From positions 124,001-188,000 of the forward strand of contig NZ_JAAZQQ010000002.1 of assembly GCF_012395815.1 (NCBI RefSeq): DNA of 64,000 bases. Reading direction: 5' to 3'. Below the pieces are notes generated by a model that saw only the letters and a list, made by a program, of their open reading frames with translations, searched no databases and was not told the DNA's origin. Positions 60,672 to 64,000 of the stretch are shown piece after piece (the first letter of the stretch is position 1; each line of letters opens with the position of its first letter). The stretch is from Roseicyclus persicicus (GTDB lineage Bacteria > Pseudomonadota > Alphaproteobacteria > Rhodobacterales > Rhodobacteraceae). The translations under genes and the position numbers were made by a program.

Positions 60672-62093
60672 ATGGCCCAGTCCCATCCCGTCTACGGCCG
60701 CATCGACGGCCCCATCGTCATCATCGGCTTCGGCTCGATCGGCAAGGGCACCTGGCCCCTGATCGAACGCCACTTCGACTACGACGCCGACCGGCTGGTG
60801 GTGATCGAGCCCGACCCCGCCCAGGCGAACTTCCTGCGCCAGCACCGGATCAACCACGTGCCCGTCGCGGTGACGCAGGAGAACTACCGCGAGCTTCTGG
60901 GCGGGCTGCTGGAGCCGGGCCGGGGGTTCTGCGTGAACCTGAGCGTCGACACCTCGTCGCTCGACCTGATGCGGCTCTGCCGCGAGCTGGGCGTGCCCTA
61001 CATCGACACCGTCGTGGAGCCCTGGGCCGGTTACTATTTCGGGACCACCGACAACGCCGCGCGCACCAACTACGCGCTGCGGCAGGCGGTGCGCGACGAG
61101 AAGGCGCGCAACCCCGGCGGCACCACCGCGATTTCCTGCTGCGGGGCCAATCCGGGCATGGTGTCGTGGTTCGTCAAGGAGGCGCTCCTGACGCTGGCGC
61201 GCGACACCGGCCGCGACGTGGCGCCGCCCGCCACCCGCGAGGGCTGGGCGCGGCTGATGCAGGGCCTCGGCGTCAAGGGCATCCACATCGCCGAGCGCGA
61301 CACCCAGGACCGCCGCGTCCCGCGCCCGCGCGGGGTGTTCGTGAACACCTGGTCGGTGGAGGGGTTCATCGCCGAGGGGTTCCAGCCGGCGGAGCTGGGC
61401 TGGGGCACCCACGAGCCGTGGTTCCCCGAGAACGGGCATCGCCACGAGACCGGCTGCCAGGCCGGGATCTGGCTGGAGCGGCCGGGCGCGATCACGCGGG
61501 TGCACACCTGGTGCCCGACGCCGGGGCCGCAGTTCGGGTTCCTCGTGACGCACAACGAGGCGATCTCGATCGCCGACTACTACACGGTGGGGCAGGGGGC
61601 GGCGCCGGAGTATCGGCCGACCTGCCACTACGCCTATCACCCCTGCGACGACGCGGTGCTGTCGCTGCACGAGATGTTCGGCTCGGGGCGGGTGCAGGAG
61701 AAGCACCACATCCTGACCGAGGACGAGATCGTGCAGGGCATCGACGAGCTGGGCGTGCTGCTCTACGGGCATGAGAAGAACGCGCTGTGGTACGGCTCGC
61801 GGCTGTCGAACGACGCGGCGCGCGATCTTGCGCCCTACCAGAACGCGACCGGGCTGCAGGTGACCTCCGCCGTGCTGGCCGGCATGGTCTGGGCGCTGGA
61901 GAACCCGAACGCGGGCATCGTCGAGGCCGACGAGATGGACCACGCGCGCTGCCTGCAGGTGCAGCGGCCGTACCTGGGGCCGGTCGAGGCGCATTACACC
62001 GACTGGACGCCGCTGCAGGACCGCTGGGAGCTGTTTCCCGAGGACATCGACCCGGACGAGCCCTGGGCGTTCCGCAACGTGCTGGCGAGCTGA
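60672..62093 (+). CDS. hss: Homospermidine synthase
   Basis: A 473-residue NAD-dependent enzyme making homospermidine from putrescine (or putrescine and spermidine), a polyamine typical of alphaproteobacteria. The Rossmann motif IVIIGFGSIGKGTWPLIERHF is at residues 15-35; NLSVDTSSLDLMRLCRELGVPYIDTVVEPWAGYY, SCCGANPGMVSWFVKEAL and YAYHPCDDAVLSLHE are saccharopine-dehydrogenase-like blocks of this family. It lies 100 bases after rpsD. Polyamine synthesis here and the amine-catabolism genes at 53344-57540 are close but not adjacent. Confidence 0.93.
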   Translation: MAQSHPVYGRIDGPIVIIGFGSIGKGTWPLIERHFDYDADRLVVIEPDPAQANFLRQHRINHVPVAVTQENYRELLGGLLEPGRGFCVNLSVDTSSLDLMRLCRELGVPYIDTVVEPWAGYYFGTTDNAARTNYALRQAVRDEKARNPGGTTAISCCGANPGMVSWFVKEALLTLARDTGRDVAPPATREGWARLMQGLGVKGIHIAERDTQDRRVPRPRGVFVNTWSVEGFIAEGFQPAELGWGTHEPWFPENGHRHETGCQAGIWLERPGAITRVHTWCPTPGPQFGFLVTHNEAISIADYYTVGQGAAPEYRPTCHYAYHPCDDAVLSLHEMFGSGRVQEKHHILTEDEIVQGIDELGVLLYGHEKNALWYGSRLSNDAARDLAPYQNATGLQVTSAVLAGMVWALENPNAGIVEADEMDHARCLQVQRPYLGPVEAHYTDWTPLQDRWELFPEDIDPDEPWAFRNVLAS

Positions 62094-62166
62094 GGGCCGG
62101 CTCCTCGGTGCCCTCGTCGCCGGGACGGCGGCGCGACAGGCGGGCCGCGCGCGTGCTCCGGGCGTT

Positions 62167-62199
62167 GCTCCCGAAGGGCGTATTTTGGGAAAGATGAAG
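62167..62199 (+). repeat. Dispersed repeat copy C (after homospermidine synthase)
   Basis: GCTCCCGAAGGGCGTATTTT then GGGAAAGATGAAG, nearly identical to the copy inside xdhA over 33 bases. It lies in the 175-base gap between the homospermidine synthase and MFS genes; CCC-GAA-GGG followed by TATTTT could act as a weak terminator. Confidence 0.75.
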
Positions 62200-62268
62200 C
62201 AGCGGTCTGTGCGCTGCCGCACCGTCGCGTCGATGGACGGGGGCGGGAAAGCGGCGTAAGGGCGAGGG

Positions 62269-63516
62269 ATGGCACTTGGCGATACCCTCAGGACGCTGTC
62301 CCTTGCGGAGGCGGAGCGGCTGCCCCTCTGGCGGCGGCCGGTGGCGCTTCTGGCGCTGATGGCCTTTGCCATGCCGGTCGCCTTCGCGACCTGGTCAGCG
62401 CTGCTGAACAACTTCGTCATCGAGATGGCGGGCTTCGACGGGGCCGACATCGGCTGGCTGCACACGGTGCGCGAGATCCCCGGGTTCCTGGCCATCGGGG
62501 TGATCCTGTTGATCCTGTTCATCCGCGAGCAGGTGCTGGCGCTGGTGTCGCTGGTGCTGCTGGGGGTGGCGACCGCGTTGACGGCGCAGTTCCCGACGTT
62601 GGGCGGGCTCTTGTTCGTGACGCTGCTGAGCTCGATCGGGTTCCACTACTACGAGACGGTGAACCAGTCGCTGCAGCTGCAGTGGATCGACAAGAAGAAG
62701 GCCCCGCAGACGCTGGGCTGGCTGTTGTCGGTGGGGTCGGGGGCGACGCTCCTGGCCTATGCGCTGATCGTGGTGACCTGGCGCGCCTATGACCTGAGCT
62801 ACGATTTCGTCTACTGGGTCGCGGGCGGGGTGACGGCGGCCATCGCGGTGGTCTGCTTCTTCGCCTTTCCGCAGTTCGAGAGCCCGAACCCGCAGACCAA
62901 GAAGATGGTGCTGCGCCGGCGCTACTGGCTCTACTACGCGCTGCAGTTCATGTCGGGGGCGCGGCGGCAGATCTTCGTCGTCTTCGCGGCCTTCATGATG
63001 GTCGAGCGCTACGGCTTCGACGTGCACCAGATCACGGCGCTGTTCATGGGCACGCTCCTGGCCAACATGATCGCCGCGCCGTTCCTCGGCGCGATCGTGG
63101 CGCGGTTCGGCGAGCGGCTGGCGCTGGTGGTGGAATACGCCGGGCTGGGCGTGATCTTCCTGCTCTACGCGGGGCTCTACATCTACGACTGGGGCCCGTG
63201 GGTGGCCGGGGCGCTCTACGTGCTGAACCACCTGTTCTTCGCGCTGGCGCTGGCCATCAAGACCTATTTCCAGAAGATCGCCGATCCGGGCGACATCGCC
63301 CCCACCGCCGCCGTGGCCTTCACCATCAACCACATCGCGGCGGTGTTCCTGCCGGCCGCGCTGGGCTACCTGTGGCTGACCTCGCCGACCTCGGTGTTCC
63401 TGCTGGCCGCCGGCATGGCCGGGATCTCGCTGCTGCTGTCGCTGCTGGTGCCGCGGCACCCCGAGCCGGGCAACGAGACGGTGCTGGTCCGGCCCGCGCC
63501 CGCGCCCGCCGAGTAG
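62269..63516 (+). CDS. MFS transporter
   Basis: A 415-residue major facilitator with about twelve helices. The first half begins with a 25-residue polar N-terminus and LALMAFAMPVAFATWSALLNNF; a central cytoplasmic stretch (QFESPNPQTKKMVLRRRYWLYY) separates the halves. Motif-A-like residues are weak. Substrate unknown. Its C-terminal tail (RHPEPGNETVLVRPAPAPAE) is proline-rich. Starts about 70 bases after a dispersed repeat and is followed 71 bases later by prmA in the same direction. Confidence 0.87.
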   Translation: MALGDTLRTLSLAEAERLPLWRRPVALLALMAFAMPVAFATWSALLNNFVIEMAGFDGADIGWLHTVREIPGFLAIGVILLILFIREQVLALVSLVLLGVATALTAQFPTLGGLLFVTLLSSIGFHYYETVNQSLQLQWIDKKKAPQTLGWLLSVGSGATLLAYALIVVTWRAYDLSYDFVYWVAGGVTAAIAVVCFFAFPQFESPNPQTKKMVLRRRYWLYYALQFMSGARRQIFVVFAAFMMVERYGFDVHQITALFMGTLLANMIAAPFLGAIVARFGERLALVVEYAGLGVIFLLYAGLYIYDWGPWVAGALYVLNHLFFALALAIKTYFQKIADPGDIAPTAAVAFTINHIAAVFLPAALGYLWLTSPTSVFLLAAGMAGISLLLSLLVPRHPEPGNETVLVRPAPAPAE

Positions 63517-63587
63517 CGCGCCCGTTGCCAAGCGCCCGCCAAGGGCGTAGTCCGCGCAGGACACGCGACCGCGACGGAGCCCGACCG

Positions 63588-64000
63588 ATGACCACCTGGA
63601 CCGCCCTGACCACGCTGGCCGACAAGGCGCAGGCCGAGGCGCTCGGCGCCGCGCTCGAGGAGCTGGAGCCCGAGCCGACCGGGGTGGGCGTGTTCGAGAT
63701 GGAGGACGGCTCGGGTCTGTTCGAGGTCGGCGGCTACTTCACCGAGGCGCCCGACGACATCGCGCTGGCGATCCTGGCCGCGGCCCATGGCGCGAGGCCC
63801 TTCACCGTGTCCGAGGTGCCCGAGACCGACTGGGTCGCCCATGTCCGCCGCGAGCTGCACCCGGTCGAGGCCGGGCGCTTCTTCGTCTACGGATCACACG
63901 ACGCCGACCGGCTGCCCGGCGACCGGATCGGCCTGCTGATCGAGGCCGCGATGGCCTTCGGCACCGGGCATCACGGGACCACCAAGGGCTGTTTGGAAGC
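63588..64000 (+). CDS. prmA: Ribosomal protein L11 methyltransferase, N-terminal part
   Basis: SAM-dependent enzyme that trimethylates ribosomal protein L11. About 137 residues are in the window and the gene runs off the right edge. VSEVPETDWVAHVRRELHPVEAGRFFVYG matches the PrmA N-terminal domain linker, and IEAAMAFGTGHHGTTKGCLE is the strongly conserved entry to the methyltransferase domain. The SAM-binding motif I lies beyond the edge. The ATG at 63588 gives the normal N-terminus. Confidence 0.92.
   Translation, partial: MTTWTALTTLADKAQAEALGAALEELEPEPTGVGVFEMEDGSGLFEVGGYFTEAPDDIALAILAAAHGARPFTVSEVPETDWVAHVRRELHPVEAGRFFVYGSHDADRLPGDRIGLLIEAAMAFGTGHHGTTKGCLE

Noticed and set aside
1-64000. 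tRNA genes, insertion sequences, prophage, attachment sites
   Set aside because: No cloverleaf with a GTTCGA-type T-loop, no transposase or integrase motif and no long direct or inverted repeats were found by reading; a tRNAscan or ISfinder run would be decisive.

Overview
This is a GC-rich window (most coding stretches are near 65-70 % GC) from a chromosome of an alphaproteobacterium, almost certainly family Rhodobacteraceae (roseobacter/Rhodobacter relatives). The markers are a second RpoH-type heat-shock sigma factor, HisZ paired with short-form HisG, an alphaproteobacterial-type HisRS, a B12-dependent (class II) ribonucleotide reductase, a DUF1489 protein, a DUF5368 protein, and homospermidine synthase. 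I see no tRNA, rRNA, CRISPR array, insertion sequence, prophage or replication origin. Coding density is high and no gene-free stretch exceeds 300 bases; the largest gaps are 37733-38015, 26861-27104, 47208-47401 and 62094-62268.

Layout. 1-7403: nitrogen sensor glnD (cut by the left edge) behind a periplasmic LpoA-like lipoprotein, divergent from rsmI-yraN-gshB, then comM and a glutathione S-transferase-like gene on the minus strand. 7593-13024: rpoH2, a 43-residue peptide, a ChaN-like protein, a membrane-anchored HExxH protein, coaBC, dut and a membrane-tethered MoeB-like adenylyltransferase, all on the plus strand. 13095-17330: a polar amino-acid ABC binding protein and permease (no ATPase nearby), a DUF4399 protein and an M3 oligopeptidase. 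17346-24258: an SH3-domain protein, a D-2-hydroxyacid dehydrogenase, an unknown membrane protein, a D-amino-acid-oxidase-fold enzyme, a secreted unknown, a DUF938 methyltransferase and a cNMP-binding/patatin fusion. 24263-24352 is an array of four abutting perfect palindromes. 24359-26860 is a dimethylglycine/sarcosine dehydrogenase-like enzyme.

27708-37732 is one long minus-strand operon for purines: xdhA-xdhB-xdhC (xanthine dehydrogenase and its maturation factor), the ATPase and two permeases of a BMP-family nucleoside/purine importer, a voltage-gated-type K+ channel, and the importer's binding protein. Uptake and oxidation of purines are therefore probably co-expressed. 38016-43418: dnaE, a ParD/ParE-type toxin-antitoxin pair whose toxin has no ordinary start codon, and an MFS transporter. 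43579-47207: slyX, divergent from hisS-hisZ-hisG. 47402-52940: an outer-membrane-type protein, a DUF1489 gene, class II ribonucleotide reductase nrdJ carrying an apparent helix-turn-helix domain, and a Tat-exported sulfide:quinone-reductase-like flavoprotein with a DUF5368 membrane protein. 53344-57540: a glutamine-synthetase-like ligase, a class III aminotransferase and an FAD amine oxidase, which look like polyamine or amine catabolism. 57666-64000: an LpxR-like outer-membrane protein, a Hint-domain protein, rpsD, homospermidine synthase, an MFS transporter and the start of prmA.

Most notable points: the four-palindrome array at 24263-24352, with centres 21-22 bp apart; the HTH-like insertion inside nrdJ; a dispersed short repeat with five copies, two of them read in frame inside xdhA and xdhB; the K+ channel in the purine operon; a hairpin that presents the Shine-Dalgarno sequence of the M3 peptidase in its loop; and several strong dyads in divergent promoter regions.
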